Shown here: positions 33,576-41,589 of the stretch, piece after piece
Numbering within the stretch: position 1 is the stretch's first letter
Layout of the letters: the number at the start of each line of letters is the position of its first letter
Source of the DNA: Anaerotruncus sp.
Lineage (GTDB): Bacteria > Bacillota > Clostridia > Oscillospirales > Ruminococcaceae
Direction of reading: 5' to 3'
Assembly: GCA_021770005.1 (NCBI GenBank)
Contig: JAETRV010000013.1
Coordinates: forward strand, 1 to 59,540
DNA length: 59,540 bases
The notes under the pieces: generated by a model
What the model saw: only the letters and a program-made list of their open reading frames with translations
What the model was told of the DNA's origin: nothing
The model's database searches: none
Translations under genes and position numbers: made by a program

Positions 33576-34553
33576 ATGAATCAGACAGTAAAGGAAATCA
33601 TCGCAGAAATCAAACAGAAGCTGGACGCGAAAGGCGGCCTGAAACAGGTCTACTTTGTGGCCTGCGGCGGCTCCAAAGCTGCGATTTTCCCCGGCTTGTA
33701 CCTGCTTCAGAGCGAGGCCAAGACCTTCGGTGCATCCACCTATACCAGCAATGAGTTTGTCCATGCCACCCCGAAGGAGCTGGACGAGCGCTGTGTGGCC
33801 ATCGTGTGCTCCCTGAAGGCAACCCCTGAGACGGTTGAGGCCGTAAAGACCGCGAATGCCGCCGGCGCTATTTCCATCGCAATGACCGGTTCCATGGAGA
33901 CCGGTATGGCCAAGGTGGGACAGTATGTGGTGACCTATTCCAACGGCGACAACCAGGTCTACAGCGATTCCAACCAATCCAACTCCCTGCGCATCGGCTT
34001 TGAACTGCTCCATCAGATCGAAAACTGGGCCAACTATGACAAGGCGATGGCTGCCTATAGCGAGATCGACGCGATCATTGATGAAGCCAAGAAAGAGCTG
34101 CTCCCTGCCGCGCAGGCGTGGGCCGCAAAGGTGAAGGACGAGCCGATCTTCTATGTTCTGGCTTCCGGCCCCAACTATGGCGTGGCCTATTCCATGTGCT
34201 GCTGCCACTTTATGGAGATGCAGTGGAAACATGCTGTCTGCCTGCATACCGGCGAGTATTTCCATGGGCCGTTTGAAACCACAGATAAGCAGCTGCCGAT
34301 GATCCTGCTGATGAGCGAAGGCCGCACCCGCACGCTGGATGAGCGCTGCCTGAAGTTCCTGAACACCTATGCCGAGAATTTCATCACCATCGACTTTGCC
34401 AAGATCAACAAGGGCCGCATCGATCCCAGTGTGGTGGAGTTTTTCAACCCTGTGGTGATGATCCCTGTGGAGCGCTACTATGTTTCCCAGATGGCGGAGC
34501 TGCGGGGCCATTCGATGGATGACCGCCGCTATATGTGGAAGGTCGAATATTAA
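33576..34553 (+). CDS. SIS-domain fructosamine-6-phosphate deglycase (FrlB-like)
   Basis: A 325-residue protein with tandem sugar-isomerase (SIS) domains. Shared with E. coli FrlB: VYFVACGGSKAA, CSLKATPETVEAVKTANAAG, a TGEYFHGPFE block (compare SGEFRHGPLE), ITIDFAKINKG and a C-terminal DRRYMWKVEY (compare ERRYYGGLVEY). FrlB cleaves fructoselysine-6-phosphate into glucose-6-phosphate and lysine. GGGAGG precedes ATG 33576. Its neighbours (kinase, epimerases, GntR regulator) support the role; the amino-acid part of the substrate is not determined. Confidence 0.9.
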   Translation: MNQTVKEIIAEIKQKLDAKGGLKQVYFVACGGSKAAIFPGLYLLQSEAKTFGASTYTSNEFVHATPKELDERCVAIVCSLKATPETVEAVKTANAAGAISIAMTGSMETGMAKVGQYVVTYSNGDNQVYSDSNQSNSLRIGFELLHQIENWANYDKAMAAYSEIDAIIDEAKKELLPAAQAWAAKVKDEPIFYVLASGPNYGVAYSMCCCHFMEMQWKHAVCLHTGEYFHGPFETTDKQLPMILLMSEGRTRTLDERCLKFLNTYAENFITIDFAKINKGRIDPSVVEFFNPVVMIPVERYYVSQMAELRGHSMDDRRYMWKVEY

Positions 34554-34659
34554 GGCTGAAATTTCATGTCCGGCTTGCTTTTTTCCTGTGCTTTTGTTAT
34601 CTTATTAAATGGATTCTCTTTTCCATTTATTTAGATATGCGCAAAAAGGAGTTTTAACC

Positions 34660-35388
34660 ATGCTGGACGCAAAGACTGCTACCCCGTTGTATGTGCAACT
34701 GATCGATATTTTAGAACGGCAGATTGTATTTGGAGAGCTGGAAGCGGGGGAGCGGTTACCTTCCGAAAGTGAATTGGCAAAACAGTTCGGCGTTAGCATT
34801 ATCACAGTGCGCAACGCAGTGGGGGAACTGTGCAAACGAGGGCTATTGGAGCGGAAACAAGGGAAGGGGACCTTTGTGCGCAAAGTAAAATATATGCGCG
34901 ACAGCCGCACGCTGTCGAGTTTTACAGAGTCCTGCCGCAATCAGGGGATGACCCCTGGCGGACGGACCTTGGAAAAAAAGGTGATCCTCCTCAACGCGAA
35001 GATCGCCCGCAACCTGGAGCAGGCCCCTGGTAGCCAGGGGATTTATCTGAGCCGTTTGCGGTTTGCGGACCGGGAGCCTGTGATCATTGAGCGGAACTAT
35101 TTTCCGATGAAGTATGCTTTTCTAATGGAAAAAGAATTTGATGACAACTCCCTGTTTGAATTCTTAAAAGAAACCTACCAGGTGACTGTCACCCGCTCTG
35201 ACAAAGAGATCGGGCTGTGCCACGCAACCCAAACCGAAGCGGAGCTGCTCCAGGTGCCGGTGAATACCCCCCTGATTCTGGTGAAAAGCACCGCATATAT
35301 CCAGACAGGCGAACCGATTTATGTGGGCACACAGGTGATGAACGGTGAGCGGTTCACCCTTCAGATTACCCAGGGGATCGTGCTGTAA
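34660..35388 (+). CDS. GntR/UTRA-family transcriptional regulator (FrlR-like)
   Basis: A 242-residue repressor-type protein. The N-terminal winged HTH (5-75) has PLYVQLIDILERQIVFGELE, RLPSESELAKQFGVS and KGTFVRK. The UTRA effector domain (90-240) has IYLSRLRFADREPVIIERNY and LLQVPVNTPLILVKSTAY, where phosphosugars bind in HutC/FrlR relatives. AAAAGGAG lies 8 bases before ATG 34660; an upstream in-frame ATG at 34609 lacks such a site. It probably binds the shared AT-rich palindromes at 32411, 32588 and perhaps 35879. Confidence 0.93.
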   Translation: MLDAKTATPLYVQLIDILERQIVFGELEAGERLPSESELAKQFGVSIITVRNAVGELCKRGLLERKQGKGTFVRKVKYMRDSRTLSSFTESCRNQGMTPGGRTLEKKVILLNAKIARNLEQAPGSQGIYLSRLRFADREPVIIERNYFPMKYAFLMEKEFDDNSLFEFLKETYQVTVTRSDKEIGLCHATQTEAELLQVPVNTPLILVKSTAYIQTGEPIYVGTQVMNGERFTLQITQGIVL

Positions 35389-35444
35389 CGCCGCAGCACA
35401 GGCCATCCCCTGCCGGATTCCAAGAGAATAAGGAGATGGATACG

Positions 35445-35852
35445 ATGTACGCGGATATTTATTCCCACGAAGCAGAGGGAATCCAGTGCGTATTCGACAA
35501 CAAAAAATGGGTCGTTTGCATCAAAAACTGGAAACCCAACAACGACGTAGACCAAATTCAATATTTAGAGATCCACCACGCGACGGATGAGCAGTTCATC
35601 CTGGTGAAAGGAAAGGCCCTGCTGCTGGCAGCCAGCCGGGACGAAAAGGGCTTTGACATCCAAGTGATCCCCATGGAGCCGGGAAAGGTATACAATGTCC
35701 CTCAGGACACCTGGTTCAATACGATTACCCAAAAGGACACCAAGCTGGTCTATGTTCAGGACGCTGGCACCACAGGGGAAAACAGCGAATACCAGGACAT
35801 GACGGCAGAAGAGTTGGAATATGTGCGGCGGACAGCCAAAGGATTGCTGTGA
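35445..35852 (+). CDS. Small cupin-like protein
   Basis: A 135-residue protein with one jelly-roll domain: GIQCVFDNKKWVVCIKNWKP, the motif LEIHHATDEQFILVKGKALLL (His-His, then Glu, as metal ligands of cupin motif 1), and YNVPQDTWFNTITQKDTKLVYVQ (weak motif 2). The C-terminus is acidic. Cupins in sugar loci can be isomerases, mutarotase-like or sensors; no closer assignment is possible. ATG 35445 sits 10 bases after AAGGAG. It lies between the regulator and the symporter, in the operon. Confidence 0.72.
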   Translation: MYADIYSHEAEGIQCVFDNKKWVVCIKNWKPNNDVDQIQYLEIHHATDEQFILVKGKALLLAASRDEKGFDIQVIPMEPGKVYNVPQDTWFNTITQKDTKLVYVQDAGTTGENSEYQDMTAEELEYVRRTAKGLL

Positions 35853-35875
35853 TATCCGGCTTTTTTTAGAACTCA

Positions 35876-35906
35876 AACATAATGTTATAAGATATTATAT
35901 TTCAAT
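35876..35906 (+). promoter_or_regulatory. AT-rich imperfect palindrome upstream of the symporter
   Basis: ACATAATGTTATAAGATATTATATTTC contains ATAAT...ATTAT arms and resembles the operators at 32411 and 32588. No confident -35/-10 pair is seen. Possible third regulator site or internal promoter. Confidence 0.4.
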
Positions 35907-35971
35907 TTGAAATCATATTCTTGGAAGGGTTTTTGGTTTTGTAAAATATTTGTGAAGGTGAGGTATCATCT

Positions 35972-37348
35972 ATGGAGTTTACCTGCTACTCGATGCTGAT
36001 CGATTTTACCATCGCGGCAATTTTCCTCTTTGTTGCAAAGCTCCTGCGTGAGAAGATCAAGATTCTACAGAGTCTCTTTATCCCTGTCAGCCTGCTGGCC
36101 GGTTTTCTGGCCCTGATTGCAGGCAAGAATGGCCTGAAACTGATCCAGTTCTCCGGCCAGGCCGGTTCTTACTCCGGTATGCTCATTATCGCTGTATTCG
36201 TCTCCCTTGGCCTGCGCGGCTTCAACTTCTCCAAGGGCGGCGTCAAGGAAAACTTCGACCGGATTGGCAGCTACTACTGCCTGCGCAACATCGGCTGGTG
36301 TTTCCAGTACAGCTTCCCGATCATTTTCTCTGTGCTGATTCTGGGCATTTTTGAGCCTGACCTGAACCCCGCTTTTGGGATGCTGATCCCCGCCGGCTTC
36401 CAGGGCGGCCACGGCACAGCCGCTGCTTTGGGCAACACCCTGGGCGGACTGGGCTGGGAAGCCGCCAACGACCTGGGCATGACCAGCGCCACCATCGGTA
36501 TCCTCACCGGCATCTTTGGCGGTATCGCCCTGATTAAGCTGGGTACCATCAAGGGCTATACAAAGTTTGTCAAAGACTTTACCCAACTGCCTGACGACAT
36601 GCGCACCGGCCTGATTGAGGAAGGCAGGCGTCCCGCTCTGGGCGAGGAGACCGTCTCCCCGATGGCCATCGACCCGCTGGCTTGGCATCTGATGCTGATC
36701 CTGATCCCCACCGGCTTGGGTTATCTTTTGACCAATTACCTCCAGGACCTCACCGGCTATGGCCTGCCCAGCTTCTCGATCGGCTTCCTGGTCGCGATTG
36801 TGTTTCACTTTGTGCTGAAGGCAATCAAAGCTGATAAATACGTGGACAACCGGATTGTCAGCCGCATGGGAAGCTGCTGCACCGATTTCCTGGTCTTCTT
36901 CGGCGTGGCTACCATCAACATCCCCGTGGTGTTGGAGTACATCGTTCCGTTCTCCCTGCTGATGCTCTTCGGTATCGTATGGGTGGTGATCCACTTTGCT
37001 GTGATTGCTCCCCGCCTGCTCAAACAGGAGTGGTTTGAGCGTGGAATCTATGTCTACGGCTACTCCACCGGCGTTACCGCCATCGGTATGGCCCTACTGC
37101 GCATCGTCGATCCCGAGAACAAGAGCTGCACCCTGGACGACGCTGCAATCGTCACCCCCATTGAGTCGATCATTGAGGTTTTCGCTCTGGCCTATGTCCC
37201 CGTGGCCTGTGTGCAGGGCAACTGGATCGTTGGTGTGGCGCCTATCCTGATTTACATGGCGGGCTTGATCGTCGCCAGCATCATCTTCCGGTGGTGGCAT
37301 AAGCATCCCCGCAGCGTCTTTGATGAATCCCTGTTGGAGCAGAAGTAA
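35972..37348 (+). CDS. Sodium:glutamate symporter family (GltS/ESS) transporter
   Basis: A 458-residue membrane protein with about ten to twelve hydrophobic segments. The ESS-family signature GGHGTAAALGNTL (residues about 143-155, compare GGHGTA in GltS) is present, and a second inverted-repeat half has GYSTGVTAIGMALLRIVDPE. GltS imports glutamate with sodium. Placement between fructosamine genes suggests it carries an amino-acid-sugar conjugate, perhaps an acidic one such as fructosyl-glutamate or -aspartate; that is inference. GTGAAGGTGAGG lies upstream of ATG 35972. It is 15 bases before the first epimerase gene. Confidence 0.87.
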   Translation: MEFTCYSMLIDFTIAAIFLFVAKLLREKIKILQSLFIPVSLLAGFLALIAGKNGLKLIQFSGQAGSYSGMLIIAVFVSLGLRGFNFSKGGVKENFDRIGSYYCLRNIGWCFQYSFPIIFSVLILGIFEPDLNPAFGMLIPAGFQGGHGTAAALGNTLGGLGWEAANDLGMTSATIGILTGIFGGIALIKLGTIKGYTKFVKDFTQLPDDMRTGLIEEGRRPALGEETVSPMAIDPLAWHLMLILIPTGLGYLLTNYLQDLTGYGLPSFSIGFLVAIVFHFVLKAIKADKYVDNRIVSRMGSCCTDFLVFFGVATINIPVVLEYIVPFSLLMLFGIVWVVIHFAVIAPRLLKQEWFERGIYVYGYSTGVTAIGMALLRIVDPENKSCTLDDAAIVTPIESIIEVFALAYVPVACVQGNWIVGVAPILIYMAGLIVASIIFRWWHKHPRSVFDESLLEQK

Positions 37349-37363
37349 CCGGGAGGTGAGCGC

Positions 37364-38197
37364 ATGGGTACCCTGCGCATGGAGCAGCTCAGCGGCATGA
37401 ACCTGCACTACCAGCACCACAGCTTGGAATACTTCCTGGATCAGCAGGTAGCGCTGGGCATCAAAAATGTGGAACTTTGGGGCGCCTCTCCCCATCTATA
37501 TGTGGACGACGCCTCACCGGAACGGGTTCACTATGTCCGCAAGGCCATCGAGAGCCGGGGGCTGAACCTGATCTGCTACACGCCGGAAACGGTGGTATAC
37601 CCCATCAACATTGCGGCAGAGGAGGAACATATCCGTTGGCGCAGCCTGCAATACCTCTCCCGGGCAATCGAAATCGCTGCGGAGCTGGGATGTGGCCGGA
37701 TGTTGCTTACCCCGGGCTGGGGGTATGTGGAACGCGGTAAGGAAAAGTCTATGCCCTATGCCCTTCAATCCATCGAGCTCCTGACCAGAAAGGCGGAAAA
37801 AGAAGGGGTTGTCCTGGCGCTGGAGCATCTCTCCCCGATCAGCTCCAACCTGGTCAACACCGCAGCGGATTTGAAAATGGTGCTGGACCAGATTCCAAGC
37901 CCCAACCTGAAAGCCATGTTGGATACCTGTCAGGTCTGTCTGGTTGGGGAGCATGTACGGGACTACTTTGAAACGCTGGGGCAGGACCTGGTTCACATCC
38001 ACATTGTGGACGGCACCCCGGGCGGGCACCTGGCTTTCGGGGATGGGAATATCCCCCTCCAGGATTTTGTGGAAACCATCGACGCCTATGGCTATACAGG
38101 TTTCCTGTCCATGGAAATCTCCGATCGCCGGTACTTTGAAAAGCCCGAACTTGCCGACAAGCAGTCGATGGACTTGTTCCGCAAATGGATTTGCTGA
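37364..38197 (+). CDS. FrlC-like TIM-barrel 3-epimerase, copy 1
   Basis: A 277-residue AP-endonuclease-2 type sugar isomerase/epimerase. Segments match E. coli FrlC: GIKNVELWGASPHLY, ICYTPETVVYPINIA, ALEHLSPISSNLVNTAADLK, MLDTCQVCL and LVHIHIVDGTPGGHLAFGDG. Conserved Glu, Asp, His and Glu residues for the metal site are visible. FrlC interconverts fructoselysine and psicoselysine. GGGAGGTGAG precedes ATG 37364. Cotranscribed with the symporter. Confidence 0.88.
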   Translation: MGTLRMEQLSGMNLHYQHHSLEYFLDQQVALGIKNVELWGASPHLYVDDASPERVHYVRKAIESRGLNLICYTPETVVYPINIAAEEEHIRWRSLQYLSRAIEIAAELGCGRMLLTPGWGYVERGKEKSMPYALQSIELLTRKAEKEGVVLALEHLSPISSNLVNTAADLKMVLDQIPSPNLKAMLDTCQVCLVGEHVRDYFETLGQDLVHIHIVDGTPGGHLAFGDGNIPLQDFVETIDAYGYTGFLSMEISDRRYFEKPELADKQSMDLFRKWIC

Positions 38198-38319
38198 ATT
38201 GATTTCTCCATTCCATCTCTATAAATATGGCGGAAGACAGGGCGGCCAAAGCTCTGTCTTTCGTCATATTGCCCCGTATCATCAAGAATAGAATCAAAAA
38301 TCATTTATGGAGGCACCGC

Positions 38320-39156
38320 ATGAAAAGATTGAAAACCGCTCAGATTGCCAGTTCAAACTATCACTATATCAAATATAGCCTCCCCTATTTCCTGGATTCC
38401 ATGGCAAGGCTGGATCAGCATTTGATTGAATTTTATGCCGCAAGCCCTCACCTGAGTATTGAGGATGCCACATACGCGCAAGTGAAGGACCTGAAACGGG
38501 AGTTGGACGCCCGGCAGATCAAGGTGTGCTGTCTGACACAGGAGCAGTGCGTCTATCCGATCAACATTGCATGTGAGGATGACGCGATCCGGGAACGCAG
38601 CGTCCAGACTTTTATGAAGGTGATTGAATTTGCAGCACAGCTTCAAGCACCCTATGCACAGATTGTCTGCGGGAGGGGCTATTTTGACAACCCGGAAGAA
38701 GATGCGTGGAAACGCAGTGCACAGTCCTTGACCCGCATCGTGGAGAAAGCGGAACGGTATGGTGTGACGATGGTGATCGAGGCCGCCAGCTATAACACAA
38801 CCAATGTGGTGTACAATAGTCCGCGGATCCGCCGGATGCTGGACGAGATCAACAGCCCAAACCTAAAATGTATGCTGGATACCTGCGCAGTCGCGATGGC
38901 GGAAGAGGACATCCGGGAGGACCTGGCGCTTCTTGGCGCAGATATGGTCCACCTGCATTTTGCGGACGGGACGCCGCTGGGGCATCTGATTCCCGGAGAA
39001 GGGAGCCTCCCGCTGCTGGACTACCTGAACGCCCTGGACGAGTTTGGCTATACCGGGGCAATCCCGTTTGAGATTTACAACCGCCTGTATGATTTCGACC
39101 CGGAGGAAACGATGAAAAAATGTTTAGCCTATCTGACGCAAGCAATCAATGGCTAA
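38320..39156 (+). CDS. FrlC-like TIM-barrel 3-epimerase, copy 2
   Basis: A 278-residue paralogue of the preceding gene with the same segments: HLIEFYAASPHLSIEDAT, LTQEQCVYPINIACEDDAI, MVIEAASYNTTNVVYNSPRI, MLDTCAVAM and LHFADGTPLGHLIPGEG. The substrate-side motif differs (LTQEQ in place of YTPET, FYAAS in place of LWGAS), suggesting a shifted specificity. TGGAGG precedes ATG 38320. The gap to copy 1 is 122 bases. Confidence 0.87.
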   Translation: MKRLKTAQIASSNYHYIKYSLPYFLDSMARLDQHLIEFYAASPHLSIEDATYAQVKDLKRELDARQIKVCCLTQEQCVYPINIACEDDAIRERSVQTFMKVIEFAAQLQAPYAQIVCGRGYFDNPEEDAWKRSAQSLTRIVEKAERYGVTMVIEAASYNTTNVVYNSPRIRRMLDEINSPNLKCMLDTCAVAMAEEDIREDLALLGADMVHLHFADGTPLGHLIPGEGSLPLLDYLNALDEFGYTGAIPFEIYNRLYDFDPEETMKKCLAYLTQAING

Positions 39157-39232
39157 TCGGTTGGAACCCATCCCTTCATAGCCTGTTCGAGCGCTTTTGT
39201 AAGGGGCTATGGGCGCATGAAATCTGAAATGG

Positions 39233-39257
39233 CGCTCAGCCGCTATGCGGCTGAGCG
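39233..39257. repeat. Strong hairpin after the second epimerase gene
   Basis: Perfect 11-bp stem CGCTCAGCCGC / GCGGCTGAGCG with a TAT loop and no T-run. It may protect mRNA ends or attenuate expression of the MATE gene. Confidence 0.6.
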
Positions 39258-39284
39258 AATGTTCTGCCAGAATTGTGAAAAGAG

Positions 39285-40652
39285 ATGAGCCCCATGATAA
39301 AAAAAGAACAGCATATGATTGATATGTGCAGCGGGAACCTGCCGGGCAAGATTTTGCTCTTCGCCCTGCCCCTGGCCGCGTCCAGGCTGCTACAGCTGCT
39401 GTTCAATGCCGCAGACATCGTTGTGGTCGGCAAATTCGTAGGCAAGGAGGCTTTGGCGGCTGTAGGTTCCAATACAGCGCTGATCAATCTGTTGATCTCC
39501 ATATTTGTAGGTCTGTCGATTGGTACAAACGTAACCCTGGCAAGAGCCATCGGGGCCAAACAGCCGGATACCATACGGCGGGGAGTGCATACCTCCATCT
39601 GCCTTGCTCTATTCAGCGGGGCCGTTCTGACGGTATTCGGGATATGCGTTGCCCCGCAACTGCTGCGGTGGATGGATACTCCGGACGATGTGGTTGGGCT
39701 TGCCTCCCTATATCTGCGGATCTATTTTTTGGGGATGCCCGCCACAATGACCTATAACTTTGGCGGCGCGGTGCTCTCCGCCCAGGGGGATACCCGGCGG
39801 CCGCTGTACGCATTATTTATCGCGGGCGTTGCCAATGTGGCAATGAACCTGCTGTTTGTCATCGGCATGGGGCTGGGAGTGGCCGGCGTTGGTTTTGCTA
39901 CCGCAATTTCTCAATACATTTCCGCAGGATTGGTACTGTGGTTTTTGACCCGGGAACAGGGCGCAACTCGTTTAGACTTCCGCCAGCTGCGGATAGACCC
40001 GGAAACTGTCCGGTGCATTTTGCAGGTGGGACTGCCTGCTGGATTTCAGGGGATGGTATTTGAGCTCTCCAACGTGGTCATTCAATCTACCGTGAATTCT
40101 TTTGGCTCTACTATGATGAGCGGGGCTGCCGCCTCACAAAATATCGAGGGTTTTGTTTTTGCCATTATAAATACGTTTCATCAGACTGCAATGACCTTTA
40201 CCAGTCAAAATTATGGCGCAGGGGAATATGAACGCGTAGATAAAGTAACGGTTTACTGTCAGATTTTCACGATTACTGCTGGATTGGTTTTAGGGAACCT
40301 GATGTTCTATTTCGGCCATGACCTGATTGCGATTTATGTACAGCCCGGCCCGGAGCAGGAAGCTGTCATCCAAGCGGGGTTGATCCGCATGGGCCATGTC
40401 GGGCGGCTATACGCTTTGTGCGGTATTATGGATACCATGGTCGGTTCTCTGCGTGGTTTGGGCTGCTCTGTGGTGCCCATGCTTGGCTCATTGGTGGGCT
40501 CCTGCCTCTTGAGATTTGTGTGGGTCTATACCATTTTTCCGCGAAATCCTACGCCTGAAATGCTATTTATTTCCTACCCTGTCACATGGATTGTTACTGC
40601 GGCCTTCCAAATCGGCGTCTATTTGTTTATTCGCAAAAGAATTCAGGTGTGA
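39285..40652 (+). CDS. MATE-family efflux transporter
   Basis: A 455-residue antiporter with about twelve membrane helices in two homologous halves. Family marks: LPLAASRLLQLLFNAADIVVVG, AVGSNTALINLL, SAQGDTRRPLYALFIAGVAN and, in the second half, SQNYGAGEYERVDK and MVGSLRGLGCSVVPML. Related proteins export drugs or metabolites using sodium or protons. Start ATG 39285 or 39294; no strong Shine-Dalgarno separates them. It follows the epimerases after a hairpin and may be expressed at a lower level. A role in removing toxic by-products is speculative. Confidence 0.92.
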   Translation: MSPMIKKEQHMIDMCSGNLPGKILLFALPLAASRLLQLLFNAADIVVVGKFVGKEALAAVGSNTALINLLISIFVGLSIGTNVTLARAIGAKQPDTIRRGVHTSICLALFSGAVLTVFGICVAPQLLRWMDTPDDVVGLASLYLRIYFLGMPATMTYNFGGAVLSAQGDTRRPLYALFIAGVANVAMNLLFVIGMGLGVAGVGFATAISQYISAGLVLWFLTREQGATRLDFRQLRIDPETVRCILQVGLPAGFQGMVFELSNVVIQSTVNSFGSTMMSGAAASQNIEGFVFAIINTFHQTAMTFTSQNYGAGEYERVDKVTVYCQIFTITAGLVLGNLMFYFGHDLIAIYVQPGPEQEAVIQAGLIRMGHVGRLYALCGIMDTMVGSLRGLGCSVVPMLGSLVGSCLLRFVWVYTIFPRNPTPEMLFISYPVTWIVTAAFQIGVYLFIRKRIQV

Positions 40653-40752
40653 AGCAACGCCCTTATAAGGGCCTGTTCAGAATCTCTTGCAGGGAGCTTT
40701 TCGGAGGGAAGGAATTTTTTGAAATTTTATTTTACAAATTTTCAAAAAACTA

Positions 40753-40781
40753 TTGACAAAACCGATTGTATCGCGTATAAT
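40753..40781 (+). promoter_or_regulatory. Consensus promoter of the tRNA operon
   Basis: TTGACA (40753-40758), 17-base spacer, TATAAT (40776-40781), 45 bases before tRNA-Val. Perfect match to the sigma-A consensus. Confidence 0.93.
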
Positions 40782-40825
40782 AAGCAAGCACTCTTCAAGA
40801 AAACAGAAGAACGCAGCATCGTAAT

Positions 40826-40901
40826 GGGAGCATAGCTCAGCTGGGAGAGCATCTGCCTTACAAGCAGAGGGTCACAGGTTCGAGCCCTGTTGTTCCCACC
40901 A
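40826..40901 (+). tRNA. tRNA-Val(TAC)
   Basis: 76 nt with CCA; acceptor GGGAGCA/TGTTCCC, anticodon TAC in CTTACAA, T-arm AGGTTCGAGCCCT. First gene of the operon. Confidence 0.97.
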
Positions 40902-40907
40902 TAAGAT

Positions 40908-40984
40908 GGCCCGGTAGTTCAGTTGGTTAGAACGCTAGCCTGTCACGCTAGAGGTCGTGGGTTCGAGCCCCATCCGGGTCGCCA
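40908..40984 (+). tRNA. tRNA-Asp(GTC)
   Basis: 77 nt with CCA; acceptor GGCCCGG/CCGGGTC, anticodon GTC in CTGTCAC, T-arm GGGTTCGAGCCCC. Confidence 0.97.
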
Positions 40985-40990
40985 GAGTGT

Positions 40991-41066
<76 letters not shown>

Positions 41067-41069
41067 CAT

Positions 41070-41145
41070 GCGGGTTTAGCTCATTTGGTAGAGCGCCACC
41101 TTGCCAAGGTGGAGGTAGCGAGTTCGAACCTCGTAACCCGCTCCA
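41070..41145 (+). tRNA. tRNA-Gly(GCC)
   Basis: 76 nt ending TCCA; acceptor GCGGGTT/AACCCGC, anticodon GCC in TTGCCAA, T-arm GAGTTCGAACCTC. Confidence 0.97.
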
Positions 41146-41190
41146 AAAAAGAGGGATCTTTGGTGTCACACAAAGTCCCTTTTTCCATAT
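41146..41190 (+). terminator. Hairpin with T-run between tRNA-Gly and tRNA-Cys
   Basis: AAAGAGGGATCTTTG and CAAAGTCCCTTTTT pair imperfectly around GTGTCACA. It may terminate part of the transcripts before tRNA-Cys. Confidence 0.55.
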
Positions 41191-41207
41191 ACTAAGTATA
41201 TGGAGAC

Positions 41208-41282
41208 GGCGCCATAGCCAAGCGGTAAGGCAGGAGTCTGCAAAACTCTCATTCCCCGGTCCGATTCCGGGTGGCGCCTCCA
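41208..41282 (+). tRNA. tRNA-Cys(GCA)
   Basis: 75 nt ending TCCA; acceptor GGCGCCA/TGGCGCC, anticodon GCA in CTGCAAA, T-arm CGGTCCGATTCCG. Last gene of the cluster. Confidence 0.96.
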
Positions 41283-41291
41283 ATCAGTTTG

Positions 41292-41327
41292 ATATGTCCC
41301 TTTCGATCGAAAGGGACATATTTTTTT
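41292..41327 (+). terminator. Terminator of the tRNA operon
   Basis: Perfect palindrome ATATGTCCCTTTCGATCGAAAGGGACATAT followed by a run of seven T, written here only as a stem: ATATGTCCCTTTC / GAAAGGGACATAT. Confidence 0.93.
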
Positions 41328-41342
41328 ATTGCCTTTCCATAT

Positions 41343-41431
41343 GGCGGCAATTCACCCCAAAAACTGCCGCCGCTGCGGCTCACAGTGGAAACCGCGATTT
41401 TTTTCAAAAAATCGCGTAAAATTTTTATGTA
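41343..41431 (-). repeat. Palindromic repeats, families B and A, copy at 41.4 kb
   Basis: Family B module GGCGGCAATTCACCCC...GCCGCC is followed by family A module GCGATTTTTT/AAAAAATCGC with taaaatttttatg. No gene in this 300-base spacer apart from the promoter to its right. Confidence 0.65.
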
Positions 41432-41493
41432 TCGAGATGGGGATTGGGGATGGGAAAAATCCTGCAAAGCTGCAAATCTACCCTGCAAATCCC

Positions 41494-41522
41494 TTGCCAA
41501 AGCTTGTAAATGGGTGCATAAT
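41494..41522 (+). promoter_or_regulatory. Probable promoter of the giant multidomain gene
   Basis: TTGCCA (41494-41499), 17-base spacer, CATAAT (41517-41522). Three CTGCAAA copies lie just upstream (41462-41489) and could be a regulator site. Confidence 0.55.
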
Positions 41523-41589
41523 ATGACTGTACGATCAATAAAAAGTTTGCCGGGAGCCCATGGTCCCGGCAGGAGATGGAGGAAACCCT

